A stretch of DNA of 64,000 nt from JACPUX01 sp964517465 (lineage in GTDB: Bacteria; Pseudomonadota; Gammaproteobacteria; Burkholderiales; Casimicrobiaceae). This document shows positions 1-8,124 of the stretch, piece after piece (positions within the stretch are counted from its first letter, which is position 1; each line of letters begins with the position of its first letter). Made by a program: the position numbers and the translations under genes. The notes beneath the pieces were generated by a model. It was not told the DNA's origin. It saw only the letters and a list, made by a program, of their open reading frames with translations, and did no database searches. The stretch is taken from contig CAZFEK010000005.1 in assembly GCA_964517465.1 (NCBI GenBank), forward strand, positions 1-64,000, written 5' to 3'.

Positions 1-52
1 TACCTGGCTACGAACCAGGGGGTCGTGGGTTCGAATCCTGCCGGGCGCGCCA
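1..52 (+). tRNA. tRNA-Arg (anticodon ACG), 5' part missing
   Basis: This is the 3' portion of a tRNA cut by the window edge. The anticodon stem CCTGG/CCAGG encloses the seven-base loop CTACGAA, giving anticodon ACG. The T arm carries TTCGAAT, and the acceptor strand ends with an encoded CCA at 50-52. The anticodon arm closely matches the bacterial tRNA-Arg(ACG) pattern. The acceptor 5' strand and D arm lie outside the window. Confidence 0.9.
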
Positions 53-61
53 ATCAAGAAG

Positions 62-90
62 AAGCCAGATCTCGCGGTCTGGCTTTTTTT
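62..90 (+). terminator. Rho-independent terminator of the tRNA
   Basis: A perfect 8-bp stem AAGCCAGA/TCTGGCTT with an 8-nt loop runs directly into seven T residues (84-90). It starts 10 bases after the CCA end of the tRNA. Confidence 0.9.
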
Positions 91-104
91 ATGCGCGAGT
101 TCGG

Positions 105-752
105 ATGCGAGGGGCGAGCGTGGCGGCGATCGAAGATTCACTGGCGGCGAAGGATGACCTCAGGCAGCACGGGGCGGTGCTGGAGGATCTCCTTGGTGAA
201 GTCCGGGCCTGCCGGGTTTGCGCCGCGGCGCTGCCTCTGGGCCCGCGGCCGGTGCTGCGGGCCGGTTCCGGTGCGCGGCTCTTGATCGTTGGTCAGGCGC
301 CGGGACGGCGGGTGCACGAGACCGGAATTCCTTGGAACGATCCCAGCGGCGACCGACTGCGCTTATGGCTGGGACTGGACCGGGCAGCCTTCTATGACCA
401 AACGCGCATCGCCATCATCCCGATGGGTTTCTGCTACCCCGGAAAAGGCCACAGCGGAGATCGGCCCCCGCGTCCCGAATGCGCGCCGCTCTGGCATGGC
501 CGGTTGCTTGAACGATTGCCTCGCTTGCGGCTGATATTGCTCGTCGGCCAATATGCGCAAGCCTATTATCTGGGCAAGGCGGCGGCTGGCACGCTCACGG
601 AAACGGTCCGCCAGGGTGAAACCTACCTGCCACGTTTCCTGCCTCTGCCGCACCCTTCGCCGCGCAACACCCGCTGGTTGATTCGCAATCCCTGGTTCGA
701 ATCCGAGGTGGTGCCCGGGTTGCGGGGGCGGATCCGGGAAATCCTGAACTAG
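105..752 (+). CDS. Uracil-DNA glycosylase-family protein
   Basis: A 215-aa protein of the uracil-DNA glycosylase superfamily (COG1573-like), expected to remove uracil or related damaged bases from DNA in the cytoplasm. The N-terminal pair CRVC comes first, then the water-activating-type motif GQAPG at about residues 63-67. The C-terminal HPSPRNT motif (His183) corresponds to the leucine-loop/HPS region of UDGs. Only the N-terminal cysteine pair is visible and no matching C-terminal pair, so an Fe-S cluster like that of family-4 enzymes is doubtful. ATG at 105 is the first codon in frame after the tRNA terminator. Substrate specificity cannot be read from the sequence. Confidence 0.85.
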   Translation: MRGASVAAIEDSLAAKDDLRQHGAVLEDLLGEVRACRVCAAALPLGPRPVLRAGSGARLLIVGQAPGRRVHETGIPWNDPSGDRLRLWLGLDRAAFYDQTRIAIIPMGFCYPGKGHSGDRPPRPECAPLWHGRLLERLPRLRLILLVGQYAQAYYLGKAAAGTLTETVRQGETYLPRFLPLPHPSPRNTRWLIRNPWFESEVVPGLRGRIREILN

Positions 753-837
753 GGGATTTCCCCGCTTCTATCCGGGTTTTCGGCAGGTCGCGACGCCCGT
801 AGAATTCGGGAACATCCCGCAACGAGGGGCGGCGAAC

Positions 838-3237
838 TTGGGCGAGAACATCGGGCGGTATCAAATACGACGCGAGCTGGGGCGAGGCGCGCAGAGCGCC
901 GTTTACCTCGCGCTGGACCCGCAGCTCGAACGCGAAGTCGCCATCAAGACCATGCATTTTGCGCGCGCCGACCGCGAGCGCAATCGCCAATTGCTGGAGG
1001 AGGCGCGCATCGTCGGTCGGCTCAAGCACCCGAATATCGTTCCCATCTTTGATGCCGGCAGCGAAGGCGGGGACATCTTCCTGGTGTTCGAGTATGTTGC
1101 CGGCAAGAGCCTCTCTCTGCACCTCAAGAAGGAGGGCGCATGGCCGGTGGCCAAAGCGATGAGCTTGATGCTGGGCGTGCTCGACGCAATCGGTTATGCG
1201 CACGAGCATGGCGTCATTCATCGCGACCTGAAGCCCTCTAATGTCCTGCTGGACGCGCAAGGCATGCCGCGGGTAATGGATTTCGGCATTGCCGTGCGGG
1301 CGATTGCGGGCGCCGCGTCCGGGGCGGAGAAAGTCGGCACCCCGGCCTACATGGCGCCGGAATACCTGACCGAAGGAAAGGTGGCGCCTTCGGGTGACGT
1401 CTTTGCCGCCGGGCTGATCCTCTACGAAATGATCTATGGCCGCCGAGCGGCCGCGGGTGCCAATGTGCACCAAGTTTTGCATCAGCTTGCCAACGAGCCG
1501 ATCCTTCTTCCCAAGGAGGTGGTGTCCGGCCTGGACGCGGCGGCCACCGGCATTCTTTTGCGCGCTTTGGCGCGAAACCCGCTGGAGCGCTACGCCAGTG
1601 CCAAGGAAATGCGGCAGGCGATCGCGAGCTTTCTCGATCCCGGGTCGGCATCCTCGGCCGGCGCGGAAGGAGCAGGCAAAGGCACGGTCGAATTCCTGCT
1701 CCGGCGCATGCGGCATCGCAGCGACTTCCCGGCGCTTTCCGAGTCCGTGGCGGCGATCAACCGGCTGACCGCCTCGGAGCATGAAAGCGTGCAGCAACTT
1801 TCCGAAACGATCCTGCGCGATTTCGCGCTGACCAACAAACTTCTTCGGCTGGTGAACTCGGCGTTCTACCGCCAGGCTGGCGCGGGAGGCATCAGCACCG
1901 TGTCGCGGGCCGTGATCGTGCTGGGCTTCGATGCCGTGCGCAGCTTGGCGATATCTGTGTTATTGCTGGATCACCTCGAAAACCACGCCAAGGCCGGGCA
2001 ACTCAAGGAAGAGTTCTTGCGCGCCAATCTCGCCGGCTTGATCGCGCGCGAGGCGGCTGGCGCGCTGCGCCTGCGCGACGTCGAACAGGCTTTTGTTTGC
2101 GCGCTGTTTCGTAATCTCGGGCGACTTCTGGCGCATTATCACTTCGGCGAAGAAAGCGACGAAGTGAGCAAATTGATGCTCCACAAGCATCTTTCCGAGG
2201 CAGCGGCATCGGCGCAGGTGCTGGGCGTGAGCTACACCGATTTGGGCATGGCGATTGCGGCGCATTGGGGCTTGCCCGGTGTGATCGTGGAAAGCATGCG
2301 GCCGCTGCCGCAAAGAGGGGCGAGCGCTCCCCAGACGCTGGAGGAGGAGCTGCGGGCGCTCGCCGCCATGGCCGAAGACCTCGCCCGCGCGATTGCCGAA
2401 GAACCGGCGGAAAAGCGCGCTCTCGCCTGTCGGTCGGTGCACGAACGCCATCTTGCCGCGGTCGAAATCAAGGAGACCGAATTGCACGGAATTCTCGATC
2501 GCAGCCTCGACGAGTTGAGCCGCGTCGCCGAGGTCTTGCACCTCGATCGAGGCAGCAGCGTGCTGCTGCGACAGATCGGGGCGACCAGGCAAACGGTTGG
2601 CGGCACCAGAGCGGTCGAGAGCGAAGCCGGTCCGGACGAGGAGCTGCTGCGCACGACCCGACTCGAAGATTCCACCGGCAAAAACGACCTCCCGCCCGAT
2701 GCGCAAGGAGCGGATCAACGCGCCGAGGCGCGTTCGGTGCTGAGCAGCGGCATCGAAGACATCACCCAAGCTCTGGTCGAGGAGTATGCGCTCAACGATC
2801 TCTTGCGCATCATTTTGGAAACCATGTTCCGAGGCATGGGCTTCCAGCGCGTGTTGCTGGGCTTGCGGGAAGCCGCCAGCAATTCGATCGTGGGGCGCTT
2901 CGGATTCGGCCCCGACGCAGCTCAGGCGGCGGCAAGACTGCGTTTTTCGTTAGCGCCGAGCGCGGACGTATTCCATCTCGCGATGTCGCGCGGCGTGGAT
3001 CTTTTGATCAGCGACGTAAACGAGGAAAAGATCAGTGCCCGCATCCCCGAGTGGTACCGGAAAAATCTCGCGGCCGGCACCTTCATGCTTTTTCCCCTCG
3101 TCGTTAAAGACAAACCCGTGGCGCTGATTTATGCGGACAAAGCTCAGCCCGGGAGCATTGCAGTCGGCGAAGAAAAACTGGCGCTGCTGCGCACCTTGCG
3201 CAACCAGGCGCTTTTGGCGCTGAAACAGCGGGTCTAA
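838..3237 (+). CDS. Ser/Thr protein kinase with HDOD and GAF domains
   Basis: A 799-aa multidomain signalling protein. Residues 7-265 form a Hanks-type kinase: glycine loop GRGAQSAV, VAIK lysine K37, HRD Asp130 followed by LKPSN, DFG Asp148, and the activation segment GTPAYMAPE. All catalytic residues are present, so the kinase should be active. Residues about 285-480 form an HDOD domain, an HD-like fold without the metal-binding HD pair, found in many signalling proteins. A linker of about 140 residues leads to a C-terminal GAF domain (about 640-795) that could bind a small ligand. No transmembrane segment is seen, so it is cytoplasmic. The TTG start is supported by a GAGGGGCGG ribosome site. 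Its target is unknown. Confidence 0.88.
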   Translation: MGENIGRYQIRRELGRGAQSAVYLALDPQLEREVAIKTMHFARADRERNRQLLEEARIVGRLKHPNIVPIFDAGSEGGDIFLVFEYVAGKSLSLHLKKEGAWPVAKAMSLMLGVLDAIGYAHEHGVIHRDLKPSNVLLDAQGMPRVMDFGIAVRAIAGAASGAEKVGTPAYMAPEYLTEGKVAPSGDVFAAGLILYEMIYGRRAAAGANVHQVLHQLANEPILLPKEVVSGLDAAATGILLRALARNPLERYASAKEMRQAIASFLDPGSASSAGAEGAGKGTVEFLLRRMRHRSDFPALSESVAAINRLTASEHESVQQLSETILRDFALTNKLLRLVNSAFYRQAGAGGISTVSRAVIVLGFDAVRSLAISVLLLDHLENHAKAGQLKEEFLRANLAGLIAREAAGALRLRDVEQAFVCALFRNLGRLLAHYHFGEESDEVSKLMLHKHLSEAAASAQVLGVSYTDLGMAIAAHWGLPGVIVESMRPLPQRGASAPQTLEEELRALAAMAEDLARAIAEEPAEKRALACRSVHERHLAAVEIKETELHGILDRSLDELSRVAEVLHLDRGSSVLLRQIGATRQTVGGTRAVESEAGPDEELLRTTRLEDSTGKNDLPPDAQGADQRAEARSVLSSGIEDITQALVEEYALNDLLRIILETMFRGMGFQRVLLGLREAASNSIVGRFGFGPDAAQAAARLRFSLAPSADVFHLAMSRGVDLLISDVNEEKISARIPEWYRKNLAAGTFMLFPLVVKDKPVALIYADKAQPGSIAVGEEKLALLRTLRNQALLALKQRV

Positions 3238-3245
3238 GGCCATCC

Positions 3246-3261
3246 GTGTCAAAATAGACAC
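3246..3261. promoter_or_regulatory. Inverted repeat upstream of the histidine kinase
   Basis: GTGTC-AAAATA-GACAC is a perfect 5-bp inverted repeat in the 48-bp gap before the histidine kinase TTG start. It could be an operator. There is no T-run after it, so it is not a simple terminator. The role is inferred from position only. Confidence 0.3.
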
Positions 3262-3285
3262 TCTTCGGATACTCTGCCGGCATTC

Positions 3286-5370
3286 TTGAACCCGCCTACT
3301 TCCGCCTATCCGTTCGCTAGCGCACTGCGTCTGGGCCATTTGCGGCCGACCACGGCGCTGGCGCTCTTCAGCGCGCTGACCGGAGCCGCGGTGATCTTCG
3401 GCACCGTCTGGGCATTGTGGGAACTGCGCGACCGGGAAATCGCCCGCACCGAGCGCGAGGCCGCCAACCTGGCGCATATCTTGGCCGAACAAACCGCGCG
3501 GGCGGTGCAAGCCGCCGACTTGATGCTGCGCAACACCGTGGAGCGAATCCAGGCCGACGAATCCAGCGGTTTCTTGATGGACGAAAAAGGTATACACCGG
3601 CTTTTGAGCGCGCGCATTTCCGGCGCGCCACAAGTGCGCGCGATGTCCATCTACGACGCCCAGGGCCGGTTGTGGCGAACTTCGCGCGCCTTCCCGACAC
3701 CCGCGGTGGATGTGTCTGCCCATGAATTTTTTACCGTCCACCGCGAGCACGCCAATACCGGCTTGTTCATCGACCATCCAGCGAGGAGCCGTATCGACGG
3801 CGCTTGGGGGGTGCAATTTTCGCGACGTCTCGATTGGAAAAAGAGCGGCTTTCGCGGCGTGATCACGGCAACGATCGACCCCGCCTACTTCGAGGACTTG
3901 TACCAGTCGCTCAGACTGGCCAGCGGCACTCGCATTGCGCTTTATATGGGCGACGGCCGATTGATTGCCAGTGAGCCCAGGGCGGAGGATTTGATCGGCA
4001 AGTCTTTCGGCGATTTGCCGGTCTTCGAGGCCTTGACGCAGAACCCCACCGGCGCGACGCGGGGCGGAGTTCTTCCAGCCAAGGGAAGCGAGGGCACGAT
4101 CTTCGGCTATCGCGAAGTAGCCGGGTTTCCGCTGGTGGTTTCGGTGGGGCTAAGGCTCGACAGCGCTTTGGCCGGCTGGCGGCAGCAAGCGGCCTGGTTT
4201 TCCGGCGGCGTGCTGGCGGTATTCGTATTGTTGGGGGTGGCGGCGACGCTGCTGGCGCGCGAACTGGCCCGCGATGAAAGCCTGACCGCTGCACTGGGTG
4301 AGAGCGAGGCGCGCATGCAGGGCATCATTCATTCCGCCATGGATGCCATCATCACGGTGGATGAGGATCAGCGCGTGGTGTTGTTCAACCCGGCCGCCGA
4401 GGCGATGTTCGGTCGCAGCGCCTTCGAGGCGATCGGCTCGCCGCTCGATCTTTTCATTCCGGAAAGGCATCGCCAAGCGCATCGGGAATACCTTGCCCAT
4501 TTCCGCGACGACCAGGCCCGCTCGCGGGCCATGGGAGAGCGCCGGGAGATTTTTGGGCGGCGCGCCGACGGCAGGGAGTTTCCGATCGACGCCTCGATCT
4601 CCCGGGTGGAGGCGGGGGGCAAGCGCCTTTATACCGCGGTGGTCCGCGACGTGACCCGGCGTCGCGAAAACGAGCGCCAGTTGCGCGAATCGCACCGCCA
4701 GCTCCGGGCGCTTTCGGCCTCGCTGCAAACCGTGCGCGAAGAGGAACGCACTCGGATCGCACGCGAGTTGCACGATGAACTGGGGCAGCAGTTGACCGGG
4801 CTCAGGTTGGACGTATCGTGGTTAGGCACGCGCCTCAAGGACGATCAGACGGGTCTGCTCGAGAAGATCAAGAGCATGAAATCGACCTTGCAGAATACCG
4901 TCACTGCGGTGCGAAGACTTTCCTCGGAGTTGCGCCCCTTGATCCTCGACGATTTGGGCTTGGTGCCGGCAGTCGAGTGGCTGCGCGACGATTTTGGGAA
5001 ACGCACCGGAATCGAAGTGCATCTCGAAGTCAGCGAGCGCGATCTCAGGATCGAAAAAGAAACCGCTACGGCGGTCTTTCGGATTCTGCAGGAGTCTCTC
5101 ACCAACGTGGCGCGGCACGCCGATGCCGGCGCGGTGTGGGTTCGTCTGAGCGCCGATGCGGGGCGGCTGCGGCTTGTCATTCGCGACGACGGTCGGGGCA
5201 TGGATACCCAGGCCATTCCCAAGGCGCGTTCCTTCGGGTTGATCGGCATTCGTGAGCGCGCTTTCATGCTGGGCGGGGAGGTTCGCATCCACAGCCGGCC
5301 GGGGGAGGGCACTGAAATCGAGGTCGAGCTTCCCCTTGCCCTCGTCCCCGCCGAAGAAAGAGGACCATGA
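3286..5370 (+). CDS. Membrane sensor histidine kinase (Cache-type sensor, PAS, HisKA_3)
   Basis: A 694-aa NarX/DegS-class sensor kinase. TM1 spans about residues 22-46. A periplasmic sensor of about 250 residues follows, resembling a double-Cache domain, and then TM2 (about 304-325). A PAS domain (about 340-460) begins with ARMQGIIHSAMDAII. The dimerisation/phosphoacceptor region has RELHDELGQQL with His496, and the ATPase domain has DDGRGMD and the GEGTEIEVELP end. It is translationally coupled to the response regulator by an ATGA overlap at 5367-5370. The TTG start was chosen because no ATG lies before TM1. The signal is unknown. Confidence 0.88.
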   Translation: MNPPTSAYPFASALRLGHLRPTTALALFSALTGAAVIFGTVWALWELRDREIARTEREAANLAHILAEQTARAVQAADLMLRNTVERIQADESSGFLMDEKGIHRLLSARISGAPQVRAMSIYDAQGRLWRTSRAFPTPAVDVSAHEFFTVHREHANTGLFIDHPARSRIDGAWGVQFSRRLDWKKSGFRGVITATIDPAYFEDLYQSLRLASGTRIALYMGDGRLIASEPRAEDLIGKSFGDLPVFEALTQNPTGATRGGVLPAKGSEGTIFGYREVAGFPLVVSVGLRLDSALAGWRQQAAWFSGGVLAVFVLLGVAATLLARELARDESLTAALGESEARMQGIIHSAMDAIITVDEDQRVVLFNPAAEAMFGRSAFEAIGSPLDLFIPERHRQAHREYLAHFRDDQARSRAMGERREIFGRRADGREFPIDASISRVEAGGKRLYTAVVRDVTRRRENERQLRESHRQLRALSASLQTVREEERTRIARELHDELGQQLTGLRLDVSWLGTRLKDDQTGLLEKIKSMKSTLQNTVTAVRRLSSELRPLILDDLGLVPAVEWLRDDFGKRTGIEVHLEVSERDLRIEKETATAVFRILQESLTNVARHADAGAVWVRLSADAGRLRLVIRDDGRGMDTQAIPKARSFGLIGIRERAFMLGGEVRIHSRPGEGTEIEVELPLALVPAEERGP

Positions 5371-6008
5371 TCCGAGTTTTGCTGGCAGACGATCACGCCA
5401 TCATTCGCGACGGCTTGAAACAAATCCTCGCGGAAACCGACGACCTGCAAGTCTGCGGCGAAGCCGCCGACGGTAACGAGGTGCTGCGGCAAGTGCGCGA
5501 AGCCGACTGGGATGTGCTGGTCCTGGACATTTCCATGCCCGGGCGCTCGGGGCTGGAAGTGGTGAAGATGGTCAAAGAGCTCAAACCCAAGCTGCCGGTG
5601 CTCATCCTCAGCATGCACCACGAGGATCAATACGCGGTTCGTGCCTTGCGCGCCGGAGCCTCCGGCTACCTCACCAAAGAGGCCGATGCCGATCAGTTGA
5701 TCGGTGTCATTCGAAAAGTGGCGCAAGGAGGGGTTTATATCAGCACTACTGTGGCGGAACTTCTGGCGCGAGACGTCATGCCAGCCAGCCGCAGTTTGCC
5801 TCACCAAGCGCTATCCGACCGGGAGTTCCAGGTATTTCGCATGATCGCTGCCGGACAGGGAATTACCGAGATCGCCGAAGCACTTTCGCTTTCGGTAAAG
5901 ACGGTCAGCACCCACAAGGCGCGAATCATGCAGAAGATGAACCTCGCCAATCAGGCCGAGCTGATTCGTTACGCCCTGGCACATGAGCTGACCGAGGACG
6001 CCAAATAG
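5367..6008 (+). CDS. NarL/FixJ-family response regulator
   Basis: A 213-aa partner of the preceding histidine kinase. The receiver domain shows the acidic pair DD (residues 8-9), the phosphoacceptor region LVLDISMPG, and K in GYLTK. The C-terminal LuxR-type helix-turn-helix contains LSDREFQVFRMIAAG and LSLSVKTVSTHKARI. It acts as a phosphorylation-controlled transcription factor. The start overlaps the kinase stop by four bases, which implies coupled expression. Regulated genes are unknown; the adjacent fnr gene with its palindromic upstream region is one candidate. Confidence 0.93.
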   Translation: MIRVLLADDHAIIRDGLKQILAETDDLQVCGEAADGNEVLRQVREADWDVLVLDISMPGRSGLEVVKMVKELKPKLPVLILSMHHEDQYAVRALRAGASGYLTKEADADQLIGVIRKVAQGGVYISTTVAELLARDVMPASRSLPHQALSDREFQVFRMIAAGQGITEIAEALSLSVKTVSTHKARIMQKMNLANQAELIRYALAHELTEDAK

Positions 6009-6111
6009 CGCTGCATTTGCGCTGGATCAGCACCGACGCCGGCCGCGGCGCCGAGAATACACACTCCGAGCACCCGCATACTCGCGGATCGCGCCTTTGG
6101 TCCTCCGGGTG

Positions 6112-6131
6112 GGGTAGGACGATTCCTACCC
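6112..6131. promoter_or_regulatory. Palindrome in the fnr upstream region
   Basis: GGGTAGG-ACGATT-CCTACCC is a perfect 7-bp inverted repeat in the 271-bp gap between the response regulator and the FNR gene, about 150 bp before the fnr start. The symmetry and spacing resemble a dimeric regulator site. The rest of the gap (6009-6279) shows no gene. Binding protein and promoter are not determined. Confidence 0.4.
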
Positions 6132-6279
6132 GTCCCGGCGTTCGCCTACAGAGAATTTAATCCTGCGCCGACTGTGCGCTGAGGCGGATTGACGGACACT
6201 GCGCCCACAACAAACCGGATCAACCACGGTAGCGTGCAAGGTCAGTATGCGCCACCGTTTTTATTGAAGGAGCGTGGGG

Positions 6280-7050
6280 ATGTATGCAGCCAGTGCGAAG
6301 TTGTGTCCAAGCGAACGCATGCCGCAGCAGCGGGTGCAGGAAAACAATTGTGTGCGCATCAACACGCCCTGCGCCACCTGTCTCGCCCGCGAGCTTTGCC
6401 TGCCGGCGGGATTGAGCGAAAAACAGCTCGACCGCTTGAAAGATCTGTTCCACGTTCGGCAGCGCGTGCATGCCGGTCAGACCCTCTACCGAGCCGGCGA
6501 AACTTTCGGCGCGATTTATGCCATCCGCAGCGGTTTCTTCAAGACGCACATGATTTCCGAAGACGGGCGCGACCAAACGGTCGGCTTTCACATGGCCGGA
6601 GAAATCATGGGCATGGAAGGAATCGGCAGTCAGCGCTACACCTGCGATGCCGTCGCCTTGGAAGACAGCGAAGTGTGCATCGTGCCTTTTGCGCGGCTCG
6701 AAGAAGTCGCCCTCGAAGTTCCCCAAATCCAGAGCCGTTTCCACAAGCTCATGAGCCGTGAGCTGGTGCGTGATTTCGGCATGCTCTTGCTGCTGGGCAG
6801 CATGCGCGCGGAAGAGCGATTGGCGGCTTTTCTACTGAATCTCTCGCAGCGCTTTGCGGCGCGGGGTTATTCCGCAAGCGAATTCAACCTGCGCATGACT
6901 CGCGAGGAAATCGGCAGCTATCTGGGCCTGAAGCTCGAGACCGTAAGCCGGACTCTGTCGCGCTTCCAAAAGGAAGGCTTGATCCGGATCTGGCAAAAAC
7001 AGGTCAAACTGATCGACTTCGGCGCTTTGAAGGGCCTGGTCAAGGCTTAG
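6280..7050 (+). CDS. fnr: FNR-type oxygen-responsive transcription regulator
   Basis: A 256-aa Crp/FNR protein. Cys31, Cys34 and Cys40 reproduce the CxxC-x5-C spacing of FNR, and Cys133 in DSEVC corresponds to the fourth ligand. All four ligands of an oxygen-labile [4Fe-4S] cluster are therefore present. A cyclic-nucleotide-binding-like fold follows, then a DNA-recognition helix with IGSYLGLKLETVSRTLSRF, very close to E. coli FNR. ATG at 6280 is preferred to the in-frame GTG at 6274 because AAGGAG (6267-6272) sits 7 bases upstream of it. It should switch genes at low oxygen. Its 3' end overlaps the convergent neighbour by 11 bases. Confidence 0.93.
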   Translation: MYAASAKLCPSERMPQQRVQENNCVRINTPCATCLARELCLPAGLSEKQLDRLKDLFHVRQRVHAGQTLYRAGETFGAIYAIRSGFFKTHMISEDGRDQTVGFHMAGEIMGMEGIGSQRYTCDAVALEDSEVCIVPFARLEEVALEVPQIQSRFHKLMSRELVRDFGMLLLLGSMRAEERLAAFLLNLSQRFAARGYSASEFNLRMTREEIGSYLGLKLETVSRTLSRFQKEGLIRIWQKQVKLIDFGALKGLVKA

Positions 7051-8044
7051 GGAAGCCCTGCACGGCGGCGGCCTGCAAAAGCGCGGGCCGCCCGGCGTTC
7101 CACCAGGTGACGCGCAGTTCCGGGTAGCTTTGCGCCATTAGAACCGCCTGGGCCGCATCGCTTTCCACATAATCCGAGCATCCCAAGGCCAACGCGCGAT
7201 CGGCTTTGAAACGGGCCACTTCTTCCGGCGTCGGCCAGGCGCGCTGGTCGTCCCTGAATTCGACCCGCAGGCCGAGGCCCACCCGGGCACACCACTCGAG
7301 GGTGCGCGCCGCATCGCTTGCTGGCCTGCCGGTAATGATGACATCGCCCGGTTGGGTCTGAGGCGCAAACAAGGCGAGGGGAAGGCCATCTCGCCGGGCT
7401 AGGGCCGCCGGCAGATCCTGCCGATAGTGGTGGGATTCGACATCGTCGACGAAAATGCCGTCCAGATCCCAGGCGCGACGGCGCAATTGGTGGTCCGGGA
7501 CATGCGGCGCAGCATCGGCAGCTTCCGGATTCAGTCGATGGCGTTCCCAGGGGAGCACAAACCGCCCCTGCGGGTTCGAAGTGGAAAAAAGATGCCAGCG
7601 CGGTTTGGTGCACGACAAAGTGTCCTGACAGACGACCAGGGTATCGACTTGATGATCGGCTGCGCGCAGAAACCGCTCGCAGTCCATGAGCGTATGGCCT
7701 CGACCGGCGAAGTCCTCGCAAAGCAACAAACGCTTCGGGTCCGGCTTGCTGCCTTGCCATTCGACGCGGCGCTCGGATCGCGTGTAGCGCAGAAAAAACA
7801 ACGGCAAACCGGTTGCGAAAGCCACATGCGCGGCAAGGTAAATACCGCCGCGCAAGATTGCCACGATTGCGCGGTAGCCTTCCTGGCGCAAAGCGGGCGC
7901 AAGGGCTTCGGCGGCGAGGGCAATCTGGTTATGGTCGAGGGCAGAGGGGGGCAAAATACTTCGCTCGCGAAGCTCGGGAGCTGAGCTTATTCCCCCTGCC
8001 CGGGACTGGCAACCGACGATACGGCCTATCGCGCCCGGCCGCAC
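7040..8044 (-). CDS. Phosphoribosyltransferase-HAD fusion protein
   Basis: Up to 334 aa with two apparent domains. The first, about residues 40-170, is a type I phosphoribosyltransferase fold: a loop ILRGG, then LLLCEDFAGRGHTL in the place of the PRPP-binding motif. The second, about 185-334, is HAD-like: AWDLDGIFVDD supplies the DxD nucleophile motif and ITGRP the second HAD motif. A PRPP-dependent or nucleotide phosphatase activity is possible, but the substrate is unknown. The GTG start at 8044 is uncertain, since the conserved region begins about 30 residues later. It lies alone, convergent with fnr and divergent from the flavoprotein at 8125. Confidence 0.65.
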   Translation of the reverse strand: MRPGAIGRIVGCQSRAGGISSAPELRERSILPPSALDHNQIALAAEALAPALRQEGYRAIVAILRGGIYLAAHVAFATGLPLFFLRYTRSERRVEWQGSKPDPKRLLLCEDFAGRGHTLMDCERFLRAADHQVDTLVVCQDTLSCTKPRWHLFSTSNPQGRFVLPWERHRLNPEAADAAPHVPDHQLRRRAWDLDGIFVDDVESHHYRQDLPAALARRDGLPLALFAPQTQPGDVIITGRPASDAARTLEWCARVGLGLRVEFRDDQRAWPTPEEVARFKADRALALGCSDYVESDAAQAVLMAQSYPELRVTWWNAGRPALLQAAAVQGFPKP

Positions 8045-8124
8045 TCGGCTAGACTAGCACCTGCGCGCCGCGCATCGACAGCGGCGCAAAACCCGTATCG
8101 AACCCCAGGGAGCAAGGAGTTCCG

